This document shows, piece by piece, positions 26,666 through 36,400 of a DNA stretch of 64,000 nucleotides. The position numbers and the translations under genes were made by a program. A model generated the notes under the pieces. The model did no database searches. It saw nothing but the letters and a program-made list of their open reading frames with translations, and was not told the DNA's origin. The number at the start of each line of letters is the position of its first letter. Position 1 is the stretch's first letter. The DNA is from Flavobacterium hankyongi (GTDB taxonomy: Bacteria; Bacteroidota; Bacteroidia; Flavobacteriales; Flavobacteriaceae), in assembly GCF_036840915.1 (NCBI RefSeq), contig NZ_CP085725.1:2108001-2172000 (forward strand). The letters run 5' to 3'.

Positions 26666-29336
26666 TTTATTAAGTATTAAAAACAGCGTTAAATTAATGC
26701 TGTTATTCATATTTTTAGGTCATTCAATCAATACAAATGCTCAAGACAGACTATCTTTTGAAGATGGTAAATCTTACATATTAAAAAAGGTATCCGTTAC
26801 AGGAAAAGTAACTTATAACGAACAAACCATTGTTACTTTCGCTGGACTTGAAAAAGGACAAAGAATAACTGTACCTGGAGAGGAAATCAGTAACTCTATA
26901 AAAAAACTTTGGCGTTTAGGCTTATATAATGACGTAAACTTTTTTGTAGACAAAATAGAAGGAGATAGTATCTCTTTAAATTTACATTTAACAGAACTTC
27001 CAAAATTGAAGGAAGTTAAAATTGTTGGTGTTAAAAAAGGAGCTGTTGAAAAATTAATAAAAGACAACAGTCTAACACCTGAAAAAATTGTAAATGAAAA
27101 TTTAATTACAACCACTAAATATTATATTGAGAATAAATATAAAAAAGAGGGGTACTTTAACACAAAAGTTCATATAACAACTATTGAAGATACAGCGACA
27201 ATAAACCACGTTAACATGCTTGTAAATGTTGATAAAGGCAGAAAAGTTAGAATCAAAAAAATCATTGTTGAGGGTAATTCGCAACTTACCGATGCAAAAA
27301 TTAGAAATGCTATGAAAAACACTAAACAAAAAGGGTTTTTCAGAAAAGGTTTACTTAATGTTTTCAAATCTTCAAAATACATAAAAGAAAAATACAAGGA
27401 AGACTTAGGTACTATAGTAGACAAGTACAAAGAAAATGGTTTTAGAGATGCACGTGTTAAATATGATACTGTAAACTACAATAAAGAAAAAAACAATGTA
27501 ACTATAAAACTAAACATTGAAGAAGGAAAAAAATACTACTTTGGTAAAATTGACTTTTTAGGAAACACCGTTTACAGTGATACATACTTGAACAGACAAC
27601 TTGGAATAAACAAAGGAGATGTTTATAATGGTATCTTATTACAAAAACGAATTTCAGATCAATCAAAACCAGACGGAGACGATTTAACTAACCTATACCA
27701 AAACAATGGTTATTTATTCTCAAATATCAACCCAGTAGAAGTTAGTACTGCTAATGACACTATTGATATGGAAATCAGAATTGTAGAAGGTCCTTTAGCA
27801 TATTTTAATAAAATATCTGTTGTAGGAAATGATAAAACAAACGACAAAGTAATTTATCGCGAATTACGCACCAAGCCTGGTGATGTTTATAGTAAAGAAA
27901 CACTAGTTAGAACAATACGTGAACTTGGTCAATTAGGCTTTTTTGATCCTGAAGCAATCAAACCAGATTTTGAAAATGTTGACCCAGCTGCTGGAACTGT
28001 AGATATCAAATATAATTTAGTAGAAAAAGGAGCTAGTCAAATTGAACTTCAAGGGGGTTATGGCGGAGGAGGTTTCATTGGCACATTGGGATTATCATTT
28101 AATAACTTTGCAATGTCCAATATCTTCAAAAAAGATGCTTACAAACCTCTCCCTATGGGTGACGGTCAAAAATTATCTTTAAGACTTCAAGCAAGTACTT
28201 ATTTTAGAACTTATAGTTTCTCATTTTCTGAACCATGGTTTGGAGGTAAAAAACCAATACAATTCTCAGGGTCAATTTCTTACAGCACACAATATTCAAA
28301 CAATTTTGCAACAGGAAGAGTAGACAAAACTAAAAGTTTTAACATCTTTACAACTTCAATAGGTTTAGCAAAAAGATTAAAAGTTCCAGATGATTTCTTT
28401 GTATTATCACAAGCCATAGCTTATCAACATTATGACTTAAAAAATTACAACATAGGACTTTTTACTTTTGGTAACGGAAGCTCAAGAAACTTATCTTATA
28501 CAATAGGATTAAGTAGAAACAACAAAGGTCTTAACCCTATCTTCCCTACATACGGATCAGAATTTAGTTTAAGTGGAAAGTTTACATTACCATACTCATT
28601 ATTCAATGGTGTTGATTATGGAAACCTAAAAAATCTACCAGACTATAAATTGAAAAGTCTTTATTATATAGAGGAAGATGCTAATGGAAACATTGTTAAT
28701 ATTGGCGATTACATTGATGCAAATGGAAACAAAGTTAATGACCCAGCAAATGCAGCAGTGGATCAAGCAAAAGTTGATCAGAAGAAATTTAACTGGTTGG
28801 AGTATTATAAAATTAAATTTAAAGCAGAATGGTTTACACCAATCTATGAGAAACTTACGCTACGCACATTAGGAGAATTTGGTTTTATGGGTGCCTATGA
28901 CAAAAATCGAGGATTGGTTCCTTTTGAGCGTTTTTATTTAGGTGGTGACGGAATGGCAAATTATTCTATGGACGGTAGAGAGACAATTCAGTTGAGAGGT
29001 TACCCTAACAACTCTTTAACACCTATAAATTCAAATGGAGAACAAATTGGCGCCACTGTATACAATAAATTCACATTAGAATTACGTTATCCTATTACAT
29101 TAAAACAAGCAGCATCTATTTATGCGTTAACGTTTTTAGAAGCAGGTACGGCATACCCAGACTTTAAAAAATATAATCCATTCAACTTACAGCGTTCAGC
29201 AGGTGTAGGATTAAGAGTCTTTATGCCAGCCTTTGGATTATTAGGAATCGATTTTGGACACGGTTTTGATGCAGTTCCTGGAACAACAGTTAAAAATGGA
29301 TGGGAAACACATTTCATCATTGGTCAACAATTTTAA
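26598..29336 (+). CDS. bamA: Outer membrane protein assembly factor BamA
   Basis: Omp85 barrel that inserts beta-barrel proteins into the outer membrane. A signal sequence ends in NTNAQ; then POTRA repeats (about residues 50-470) such as VKIVGVKKGAVEKLI, KIIVEGNSQLTDAKIRNAM and ISVVGNDKTNDKVIYREL; then a C-terminal 16-strand barrel with the LRGYPNN substrate-loop motif and final aromatic residue. Start uncertain: ATG 26598 overlaps uppS by 68 bases and gives a long n-region; ATG 26697 leaves no positive n-region. An earlier possible start at 26496 lies deep inside uppS and is rejected. Essential gene followed by two chaperone genes. Confidence 0.95.
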   Translation: MKQLLAIKKENADLEKQVNKLNNLLSIKNSVKLMLLFIFLGHSINTNAQDRLSFEDGKSYILKKVSVTGKVTYNEQTIVTFAGLEKGQRITVPGEEISNSIKKLWRLGLYNDVNFFVDKIEGDSISLNLHLTELPKLKEVKIVGVKKGAVEKLIKDNSLTPEKIVNENLITTTKYYIENKYKKEGYFNTKVHITTIEDTATINHVNMLVNVDKGRKVRIKKIIVEGNSQLTDAKIRNAMKNTKQKGFFRKGLLNVFKSSKYIKEKYKEDLGTIVDKYKENGFRDARVKYDTVNYNKEKNNVTIKLNIEEGKKYYFGKIDFLGNTVYSDTYLNRQLGINKGDVYNGILLQKRISDQSKPDGDDLTNLYQNNGYLFSNINPVEVSTANDTIDMEIRIVEGPLAYFNKISVVGNDKTNDKVIYRELRTKPGDVYSKETLVRTIRELGQLGFFDPEAIKPDFENVDPAAGTVDIKYNLVEKGASQIELQGGYGGGGFIGTLGLSFNNFAMSNIFKKDAYKPLPMGDGQKLSLRLQASTYFRTYSFSFSEPWFGGKKPIQFSGSISYSTQYSNNFATGRVDKTKSFNIFTTSIGLAKRLKVPDDFFVLSQAIAYQHYDLKNYNIGLFTFGNGSSRNLSYTIGLSRNNKGLNPIFPTYGSEFSLSGKFTLPYSLFNGVDYGNLKNLPDYKLKSLYYIEEDANGNIVNIGDYIDANGNKVNDPANAAVDQAKVDQKKFNWLEYYKIKFKAEWFTPIYEKLTLRTLGEFGFMGAYDKNRGLVPFERFYLGGDGMANYSMDGRETIQLRGYPNNSLTPINSNGEQIGATVYNKFTLELRYPITLKQAASIYALTFLEAGTAYPDFKKYNPFNLQRSAGVGLRVFMPAFGLLGIDFGHGFDAVPGTTVKNGWETHFIIGQQF

Positions 29337-29337
29337 T

Positions 29338-29345
29338 TATATTTG
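29338..29345 (+). promoter_or_regulatory. -7 element before the OmpH pair
   Basis: TATATTTG, an exact match, 30 bases before the ATG at 29376. A TTG at 29320-29322 inside the end of bamA gives a short 15-base spacer. Confidence 0.5.
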
Positions 29346-29375
29346 AATAGTCTTTGAACATTTAAATACTGTTTT

Positions 29376-30383
29376 ATGAAAAAAATAATTTTATTCTTTA
29401 TTGCTATTGTAGCCGTTCATTCAAACGCTCAAAGTAAAGCAGGTGTAAAGATTGGATATATCGATATGGATTATATCCTTGAAAATGTTCCAGACTACAA
29501 AGAAGCAGCTTCACAACTAGAGCAAAAAGCTCAAAAATGGAAACAAGACATAGAAGTTAAGAAGAATGAAATTTCTAAACTTAAAGAAGGGCTTAAAAAT
29601 GAAAAAGCGCTCCTTACAAAAGAATTGATTGAAGAAAGAGAAGGTGAAATTAAATTTCTTGAAGCTGATCTAATTGACTACCAACAAAAAAGATTTGGTC
29701 CTCGAGGTGATTTAGCTGTACAAAAAGAATCAATTATAAAACCAGTACAAGATCAAGTTTTTAATGCTGTTCAAGATATCGCTGAAGCTAAACAATATGA
29801 TTTTATTTTTGACAAATCATCAGATATGACAATGCTTTTTTCGGCTAAAAGATTTGACATAAGTGATCAAATTGTTAGAGTAATTACTAGAGCTGAAAAA
29901 AGAGAAGAACTTAGCAATAAAAAACGTAAAGCTCTTGAAGAAAAACAAGAAAAACAAGACGAAGTTGCCGATAATCCTGCATTAGCAGAAAGACAAAGAA
30001 TTTTAGATGAGAAAAAGGCTTTGCGAGAAAAAACAATTGAAGACCGTAGAAATACTGCCGCTCAAAAGAAAAAAGAATACGAGGAAAAAAGAAAAAAATT
30101 ACTTGAAGAACGTAGCGGAAAGAAAACTGGCACAACAATTGATTCTACTTCTACAAAAAAACCAGAAACGGATAAACAATTAGAAAATTTCAATAAAATT
30201 GAGAATAAAAAAGCTGATTTAGATTCAATAAAAGCTGCGCGTGAAACTGCTAGACTTAAAACTATCGAAGATAATAAAAAAGCATTTGAAGCAAGAAAAA
30301 AAGCTTTAGAAGAGAAAAAAAAGAAAGTACAAGAAGAAAGGGAAGCAGCAGCTAAAAAAGCAAAAGAGACTAAAAAAAATTAA
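29376..30383 (+). CDS. OmpH/Skp-family periplasmic chaperone with long charged tail
   Basis: 335 residues. Signal peptide (1-18, ending in SNAQ) and a Skp-like core (about 22-165: KIGYIDMDYILENVPDYKEAA at the start, long antiparallel helices, then YDFIFDKSSDMTMLF). This core is what Skp uses to hold unfolded barrel proteins. Unusual is a C-terminal extension of about 160 residues, almost entirely Lys, Glu, Arg and Ala with coiled-coil periodicity (KKEYEEKRKKLLEERS, FEARKKALEEKKKKVQEERE). The second copy downstream lacks it. Cotranscribed downstream of bamA. Confidence 0.9.
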   Translation: MKKIILFFIAIVAVHSNAQSKAGVKIGYIDMDYILENVPDYKEAASQLEQKAQKWKQDIEVKKNEISKLKEGLKNEKALLTKELIEEREGEIKFLEADLIDYQQKRFGPRGDLAVQKESIIKPVQDQVFNAVQDIAEAKQYDFIFDKSSDMTMLFSAKRFDISDQIVRVITRAEKREELSNKKRKALEEKQEKQDEVADNPALAERQRILDEKKALREKTIEDRRNTAAQKKKEYEEKRKKLLEERSGKKTGTTIDSTSTKKPETDKQLENFNKIENKKADLDSIKAARETARLKTIEDNKKAFEARKKALEEKKKKVQEEREAAAKKAKETKKN

Positions 30384-30427
30384 CAGAGAACAAAAATTAG
30401 AAATTAATTACACTAATACTAAAAATG

Positions 30428-30925
30428 ATGAAACAGATTAAAACTTTACTTATTGCAGCAGTAATGATGTTAGGGGCAAGCCAAATGAATGCTCAAGCAA
30501 AGACAGCTCATATAGATGTAAATGATTTATTGTCAAAAATGCCAGAAATGACATCTGCAAAAGCACAGTTAGAAAAATTAAGCAAAACTTTTGACGGTGA
30601 ATATTCTACAATGGTAACTGAATACCAAACAAAAATGAAAAAATACGAAGCTGAAGCATCTACTCAAACTGAAACTGCAAACGAAACTCGTGCTAAAGAA
30701 ATGCAAGATATGGGTCAACGTATCCAACAGTATAGAGATTCTGCTCAAAAACAATTACAAGATAAAGAAATGGAAATTGTTAAGCCTATCATGGATAAAG
30801 CTAAAGCAGCAATCATCAAAGTAGCTAAAGCAAAAGGATACCAATATGTAATGGATTCTGCTAGCTTAATTTTAGCTGATGGTCCAAACCTATTCGAAGA
30901 TGTGAAAAAAGAATTAAAATTCTAA
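30428..30925 (+). CDS. OmpH/Skp-family periplasmic chaperone
   Basis: 165 residues from the second of two adjacent ATGs (30425 is equally possible). Signal peptide MKQIKTLLIAAVMMLGASQMNAQ, then an intact Skp core with the N-terminal strand AKTAHIDVNDLLSKMPEM, the long helical hairpin (about 45-115) and the closing strand YQYVMDSASLILADGP. Normal length, unlike the longer copy just upstream. The pair probably escorts outer-membrane proteins to BamA encoded before them. A terminator follows. Confidence 0.92.
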   Translation: MKQIKTLLIAAVMMLGASQMNAQAKTAHIDVNDLLSKMPEMTSAKAQLEKLSKTFDGEYSTMVTEYQTKMKKYEAEASTQTETANETRAKEMQDMGQRIQQYRDSAQKQLQDKEMEIVKPIMDKAKAAIIKVAKAKGYQYVMDSASLILADGPNLFEDVKKELKF

Positions 30926-30945
30926 TCACACACAATAATTTTTAA

Positions 30946-30980
30946 AAAACTGCGCTAAAATTTAGTGCAGTTTTTTTTTT
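30946..30980 (+). terminator. Terminator after the second ompH, merged with the murI promoter
   Basis: AAAACTGC-g-CTA pairs with TAG-t-GCAGTTTT (roughly 30946-30957 with 30963-30974), then a T run to 30980. The last T is also the first base of the murI -7 box. Confidence 0.88.
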
Positions 30981-30987
30981 ACATTTG
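30980..30987 (+). promoter_or_regulatory. -7 element of murI
   Basis: TACATTTG, an exact TAnnTTTG match, 4 bases before the ATG at 30992. It begins at the last base of the preceding terminator T tract. Confidence 0.65.
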
Positions 30988-30991
30988 TTTT

Positions 30992-31771
30992 ATGAGTAGT
31001 ACAAAACCAATAGGTTTATTTGATTCGGGTATCGGAGGCACTTCAATTTGGAGAGAAATACATAATTTACTTCCACACGAAGACACCATTTATTTAGCTG
31101 ACAGCAAGAATGCTCCTTACGGGAAAAAAACGAAGCAAGAAATAATAGATCTTTCTGCAAAAAACGTAGACTTTCTTTTAGAACAAGACTGCAAAATAAT
31201 AGTAGTAGCTTGCAACACTGCTACAACAAATGCTATTAAAGAATTAAGAGAAAAATATGATGTCCCCTTTATAGGTATTGAACCTGCAATTAAACCAGCT
31301 GCAAACCTTTCCTCCACTCAAACGATAGGAATCTTAGCAACAAAAGGAACTCTTAACAGTGAGTTGTTCAACAAGCAAGTAGAAAACTACACAAATGTCA
31401 ATATTCTTGAACAAGTAGGCTATGGACTAGTCGAATTAATTGAAGGTGGGAAAATAGATTCAGAAGAAATGCGTAATCTTCTAAAAATTTATCTTCGCCC
31501 AATGGTTAAAGCCAATATTGATTATCTAGTTTTAGGATGTAGTCATTATCCTTATTTAATTCCTGAAATTGAGAAAATAATTCCCAAACATGTTAGAATT
31601 ATAGATTCTGGTCAGGCAGTTGCAAAACAAACAAAAGCTATTTTAGAAAAAAACGGATTATTAAATACATCTGAAAATAAAGCCAAAAATCTATTTTATG
31701 TTAACAGTGATGCTGCTGTTCTAAAAAACATTTTAGGTTTTAGCACGAATGTGTTCCAAAAAGATTTTTAG
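30992..31771 (+). CDS. murI: Glutamate racemase
   Basis: Makes D-glutamate for peptidoglycan. It has 259 residues from the ATG at 30992; an in-frame GTG at 30965 lies inside the preceding terminator and is rejected. Catalytic Cys74 in VVACNTATT and Cys183 in LGCSHYP, with Asp11 in FDSGIGG and His185. Length normal. The final gene of the nadK-to-murI envelope run; its end faces gamma carbonic anhydrase across a REP-like palindrome. Confidence 0.96.
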   Translation: MSSTKPIGLFDSGIGGTSIWREIHNLLPHEDTIYLADSKNAPYGKKTKQEIIDLSAKNVDFLLEQDCKIIVVACNTATTNAIKELREKYDVPFIGIEPAIKPAANLSSTQTIGILATKGTLNSELFNKQVENYTNVNILEQVGYGLVELIEGGKIDSEEMRNLLKIYLRPMVKANIDYLVLGCSHYPYLIPEIEKIIPKHVRIIDSGQAVAKQTKAILEKNGLLNTSENKAKNLFYVNSDAAVLKNILGFSTNVFQKDF

Positions 31772-31799
31772 GAACTCAACCTAATAATTCAAATCAACT

Positions 31800-31884
31800 G
31801 TGATCCCGCTATGCGCTAAATCTTTTTTGTTGACTTCGAGAACCTCAATCAACAAAAAAGGATATCGCTTCTATCGGGGTTATT
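31800..31884. repeat. REP-like imperfect palindrome between convergent genes
   Basis: Two arms of about 35 bases in inverted orientation: the inner TTTTTTGTTGA (31823-31833) and TCAACAAAAAA (31849-31859) pair perfectly. The outer arms (GATCCCGCTATGCGCTA at 31802-31818 against TATCGCTTCTATCGGGGTTA at 31863-31882) pair imperfectly. The spacer is about 15 bases. The position between two gene ends and the GC-rich outer arms in AT-rich DNA resemble dispersed intergenic palindromes seen in Flavobacterium genomes. No second copy was noticed in this window. Confidence 0.7.
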
Positions 31885-31887
31885 AAT

Positions 31888-31915
31888 CGAGTTCAAACCT
31901 ATTTGAACCAACTCG
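31888..31915. terminator. Hairpin at the end of the gamma carbonic anhydrase gene
   Basis: GTTCAAA (31891-31897) pairs with TTTGAAC (31902-31908) around a 4-base loop, with a further CGA/TCG pairing outside a bulge. It contains the stop codon of the minus-strand gene. No T tract, so termination is uncertain; it may protect 3' ends. Confidence 0.4.
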
Positions 31916-32408
31916 AATACATTACGTAATTATTAGATATACGCTCTATTTCCCCTGCAAAATCACTCTGATCAATGTCTTTTACTTTTTTTGCTGGTAT
32001 TCCTGCATAAATAGTCCCAGATTCAACAACTGTATTTTGTGTAACAACAGAACCAGCAGCAATGATAGAGTTACTCTCAATCACACAATTATCCATAACT
32101 ATAGCCCCCATTCCTATTAAAACATTGTCATGAACAGTACAGCCATGTACAATTGCATTATGTCCAATTGAAACATTATTGCCTATTACTGTTGGATGCT
32201 TTTGATAAGTGCAATGAATAATAGCGCCATCCTGAATATTGACTTTATTTCCAATTTTAATAAAATGAACGTCACCACGCAATACTGCATTAAACCATAT
32301 ACTACAAGATTCTCCTAAAGTAACATCTCCAACAATAGTCGCATTTTCTGCTACAAAACAATCTTCAGGAATATTGGGATACTTCCCATTTACTTCTTTA
32401 ATTACCAT
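31899..32408 (-). CDS. Gamma-class carbonic anhydrase-like protein
   Basis: 169 residues of left-handed beta-helix hexapeptide repeats (VGDVTLGESCSIWFNAVLRGD, GNNVSIGHNAIVHGC, GMGAIVMDNCVI). The metal-ligand His pattern is present: HCTYQK, then SIGHNAIVHGC. YrdA/CaiE-type members may hydrate CO2 or act as acyltransferase-like proteins; activity not proven here. Start set to the ATG at 32408; an in-frame reading extended to 32450 runs through the preceding terminator. Convergent with murI. Confidence 0.88.
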   Translation of the reverse strand: MVIKEVNGKYPNIPEDCFVAENATIVGDVTLGESCSIWFNAVLRGDVHFIKIGNKVNIQDGAIIHCTYQKHPTVIGNNVSIGHNAIVHGCTVHDNVLIGMGAIVMDNCVIESNSIIAAGSVVTQNTVVESGTIYAGIPAKKVKDIDQSDFAGEIERISNNYVMYSSWFK

Positions 32409-32420
32409 AAAAACATCTAT

Positions 32421-32448
32421 AAAAAAATTGTCCCGAATAAATCGGGAC
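32421..32448 (-). terminator. Terminator of the secreted-protein/PorP operon
   Basis: Minus-strand GTCCCGA (32448-32442) pairs with TCGGGAC (32436-32430) around a 5-base loop, followed by T7 (32427-32421). It starts 9 bases after the PorP/SprF stop. Confidence 0.9.
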
Positions 32449-32456
32449 ATACACTA

Positions 32457-33464
32457 TTAATTATTAAGAGCTGGACAATTACAGTCGTATTTCTCTTTCT
32501 TACATCCAAAGTCATAACCCAAAGTAATTTGATGAAATCCTCCTGTATCAAATTTAATATCACCCATAACATTAGAATAAGTATAAGCAAACATAAATTG
32601 TTTATAATTAACACCTAAAATAGGAGTTATATATTGAAGCTTTTGATTTTTCACCTCTGTACCATCAAGATATTGTGCACCATCAAAGCTTCTTCTGTAA
32701 GAAAGTGCTGCCCATATCTTACCAAAATCTACTGGTTTATATACTTTCAAGTTTAAATCCAATGCTTTTTCTTTTGTTCTTTCAGTCAATTGGAATAAAA
32801 CTGATGGCTCGAAAAGAAGTTTTCTTGAATTTCCAAAGTTATAACCAAAACTCATTAAATATTTTCTCAAGTTATCTGATTCATATTTTGTATATAAACC
32901 TCTACTTTGAAACAAAGCGTTTTTAACTGTAACATGCGCATAAAAATCAAAAACATTATATGAAGCTCCAAAATCTACATTCAAATATGAAGAACGTTGC
33001 ATGATTCCTGCTATAATAGGATCAAAATCATTTTGATCTCTTAAAAAAGTTGTTTCATCTAATTGATTTTGTACTAAACCTCCGCTTAAACCAAATGACA
33101 ACTGATTCAAATCGGTAGTACTTCTTGAAAACATAATATGATGAGCATAAGTAACCTTAACCCCTTTTTGTGCATGATAACCATTCTTGTCGTTAAACAA
33201 AATCACACCAATACCCGATTTCCCATCTCGATCAATAGCACCATTAAAACTTAATGTTTGTAATGCAGGTGCATCAGAATTTCCAAACCATTGTTGACGT
33301 GCAGTTAATCTAACTTTCGAGCAGTTAGCAGCTCCAGCCATCGATGGGTGTAATAAGTAATAATTATCAGAAAGATAGTCCGAATAAACCGCTATACCTT
33401 CTTGTGAAAAAGATAAGTTTGTAACAATCAAACCTATTAAAATTGCTATTTTTTTAAAGTTCAT
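32457..33464 (-). CDS. PorP/SprF-family type IX secretion membrane protein
   Basis: 335-residue outer-membrane barrel. Signal peptide ending at SFSQ, then the family opening (VYSDYLSDNYYLLHPSMAGAANC), a QQWFG motif, and repeating amphipathic strands to a Cys-rich tail (GCKKEKYDCNCPALNN). SprF and PorP work with the T9SS; SprF-type copies are typically encoded right after a large protein carrying a type B sorting domain and are needed for its secretion or attachment. Here it starts 3 bases after exactly such a gene, so a dedicated pair is a well-supported inference. A terminator follows. Confidence 0.93.
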   Translation of the reverse strand: MNFKKIAILIGLIVTNLSFSQEGIAVYSDYLSDNYYLLHPSMAGAANCSKVRLTARQQWFGNSDAPALQTLSFNGAIDRDGKSGIGVILFNDKNGYHAQKGVKVTYAHHIMFSRSTTDLNQLSFGLSGGLVQNQLDETTFLRDQNDFDPIIAGIMQRSSYLNVDFGASYNVFDFYAHVTVKNALFQSRGLYTKYESDNLRKYLMSFGYNFGNSRKLLFEPSVLFQLTERTKEKALDLNLKVYKPVDFGKIWAALSYRRSFDGAQYLDGTEVKNQKLQYITPILGVNYKQFMFAYTYSNVMGDIKFDTGGFHQITLGYDFGCKKEKYDCNCPALNN

Positions 33465-33467
33465 TAT

Positions 33468-36400
33468 TTATCGTTTTAAAGAGAAATGGGATTTAAATTC
33501 TTTGTTTTGTCCTTTTTCTTGGTAGAATACCACAAACCAGTAATCTGTTGATGGCAAGTCTTGTCCGTTAAAGGTACCGTTCCAACCACTACTCGAAGGT
33601 CTGATTTCTTTCAGTAATTTTCCAAATCTGTCAAAGATATGAATTTTTGAATTAGACTGACCTTGTAAGGCAGAAATATTCCACGTATCATGATAGCCAT
33701 CACCATTTGGCGTGAAATATCTTGGAAAATCAATAAGTGTAGTAGTAATTGAAATATCTCCACACTGATGTACATCACGAACCGTGACTGTGTGTTCTCC
33801 AGGTGTTACATCTGTAAACACACTGCTGCTTTGGTAATCTCCACCATCTAACGAATATTCATAATTCCCTGCTGGTGTAGCCATTACATTAATACTCATT
33901 ACATCTGCAAAATATTCTGAAGTAACTACATCTAAAGCCTGTGGCCATGATGATGGAACTACTGTAGCTTGTGCTGGTAATGGCGGACATACTGCCGATG
34001 TGAGTGGAGTTGCAATTGCAGTATAAGTTCCTGGTGCTGATGCTGTATATGAATTTCCTGATCCTCCTACTATCGCTCCTGAACTATCTGTCCATTGGAA
34101 ACTATAATCTGTCGCGCTTAAATTAGCCGTAATTGTATAAGTATTCAACACAGCTCCTGAATTTGGATCCACACAAACATAGCCATTAGTTAAGGTCATC
34201 ACTGGAGTGGTAAGTTTTTCAGGGTTTTTAAACGCTATCGATGCTCCCGATAAGCAACTTCCGTTACTAGCCTTTACCGTATAACTTATACCTGCTGTCA
34301 TACCTGTAATAACTCCACCTGCGCCTACTGTTGGACCTGTTGGGGTGAAAACATACGTCTGTGCAGCATTATAATTGGTAATTGTACTCAACCCATCTGC
34401 CGCACATGTAGCCGCTGTTGTTGCTGTCGTTGGAACTACTGGAGTAACTAACATTGCTGCATTACTAAATGCCGCTGATGCAACTGATGAACAACTTCCA
34501 TTACCTGCCGTCACGGTATAACTCGTTCCTATAACCATACCTGTAATCACTCCACCTGCTCCAACTGTAGGACCTGCTGGGGTGAAAGTATAAGTTAACG
34601 TCGCAACATAATTGGTAATCGTACTTGATCCATTTGCTGTACAAGTTGCTGATGCTGTGTTTATTGTTGGAACTACAGGAGTTGTAAGCATAACTGGATT
34701 ATTAAATGATGCCGAAGCTGCCGATGTACAACTTCCATTACCTGCCGTCACGGTATAACTCGTTCCAGCAATCATACCTGTAATAACTCCACCTGCGCCT
34801 ACTGTTGGACCTGTTGGGGTGAAAGTATAGGTTTGACCCGCTACATAATTTGTAATCGTGCTTGATCCAGCTGCTGTACATGTAGCCGCTGTTGTTGCTG
34901 TCGTTGGAACTACTGGAGTAACTAACATTGCTGCATTACTAAATGCCGCTGATGCAACTGATGAACAACTTCCATTACCTGCCGTCACGGTATAACTCGT
35001 TCCTATAACCATACCTGTAATAACTCCACCTGCGCCTACTGTAGGACCTGCTGGGGTGAAAGTATAAGTTAACGTCGCAACATAATTGGTAATCGTACTT
35101 GATCCATTTGCTGTACAAGTTGCTGATGCTGTGTTTATTGTTGGAACTACAGGAGTTGTAAGCATAACTGGATTATTAAATGATGCCGAAGCTGCCGATG
35201 TACAACTTCCATTACCTGCTGTCACGGTATAACTCGTTCCTGCAACCATACCTGTAATCACTCCACCTGCGCCTACTGTTGGACCTGTTGGGGTGAAAGT
35301 ATAGGTTTGAGCTGCTACATAATTTGTAATCGTGCTTGATCCATCTGCTGTACATGTAGCCGCTGTTGTACTAGTTATTGGAACTACTGGAGTAATTAGC
35401 ATTGGTAAATTACTAAATGCTGCTGATGGAGCAGAAGAACAAGTCGCATTAGTTGCTGTTACTGTATAAGATGTTCCAACCAACATACCTGTAATAACTC
35501 CACCTGCGCCTACTGTAGGACCTGCTGGGGTGAAAGTATAAGTTAACGTCGCAACATAATTGGTTATCGTACTTGATCCATTTGCTGTACAAGTTGCTGA
35601 TGCTGTGTTTATTGTTGGAACTACAGGAGTTGTAAGCATAACTGGATTATTAAATGATGCCGAAGCTGCCGATGTACAACTTCCATTACCTGCTGTCACG
35701 GTATAACTCGTTCCTGCAACCATACCTGTAATCACTCCACCTGCGCCTACTGTTGGACCTGTTGGGGTGAAAGTATAGATTTGAGCTGCTACATAATTTG
35801 TAATCGTGCTTGATCCATCTGCTGTACATGTAGCCGCTGTTGTACTAGTTATTGGAACTACTGGAGTAATTAGCATTGGTAAATTACTAAATGCTGCTGA
35901 TGGAGCAGAAGAACAAGTCGCATTAGTTGCTGTTACTGTATAAGATGTTCCAACCAACATACCTGTAATAACTCCACCTGCGCCTACTGTAGGACCTGCT
36001 GGGGTGAAAGTATAAGTTAACGTAGGATCGTAATTTGTGATTGTGCTCGATCCATCTGCTGTACATGTTGGTGCTGTTGTTCCAACAAGCGGTATTGAAG
36101 GTGATCCCGGAGGGGTATTAATGGTAACAGGAGTTGTCGAAGATACACAAGAAGAACTGATATCTCTTACAATAACTATGTATGATCCAGGTGGTAATCC
36201 TGGAAATAATGGATTAGATTGATAGTTCATGCCATTATCGACACTATATTCATAACCCGCTCCTAATGGAGAAGTTACAGTAATGGAACCTGTAGTCACC
36301 GTACATGTTGGTTGAACAACCGTTACTGCTGGCGCTGTTGGAGCTGGATTTATTGTCACAGTGAATGTTGGTGCCGAAAATGCTGGACAACTTCCCGATG

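Noticed and set aside
30965..30991. GTG start for murI
   Set aside because: The extension would read through the preceding terminator and promoter; MSSTKPIGLF at the ATG at 30992 is the normal MurI beginning.
32409..32450. Longer N-terminus for the gamma carbonic anhydrase-like protein
   Set aside because: The extra residues are coded by the terminator stem-loop of the PorP/SprF operon.
34200..36080. Repeat array considered as a CRISPR array
   Set aside because: Units are 237 bp with no short spacers, are in frame and encode a continuous protein; there are no cas genes.
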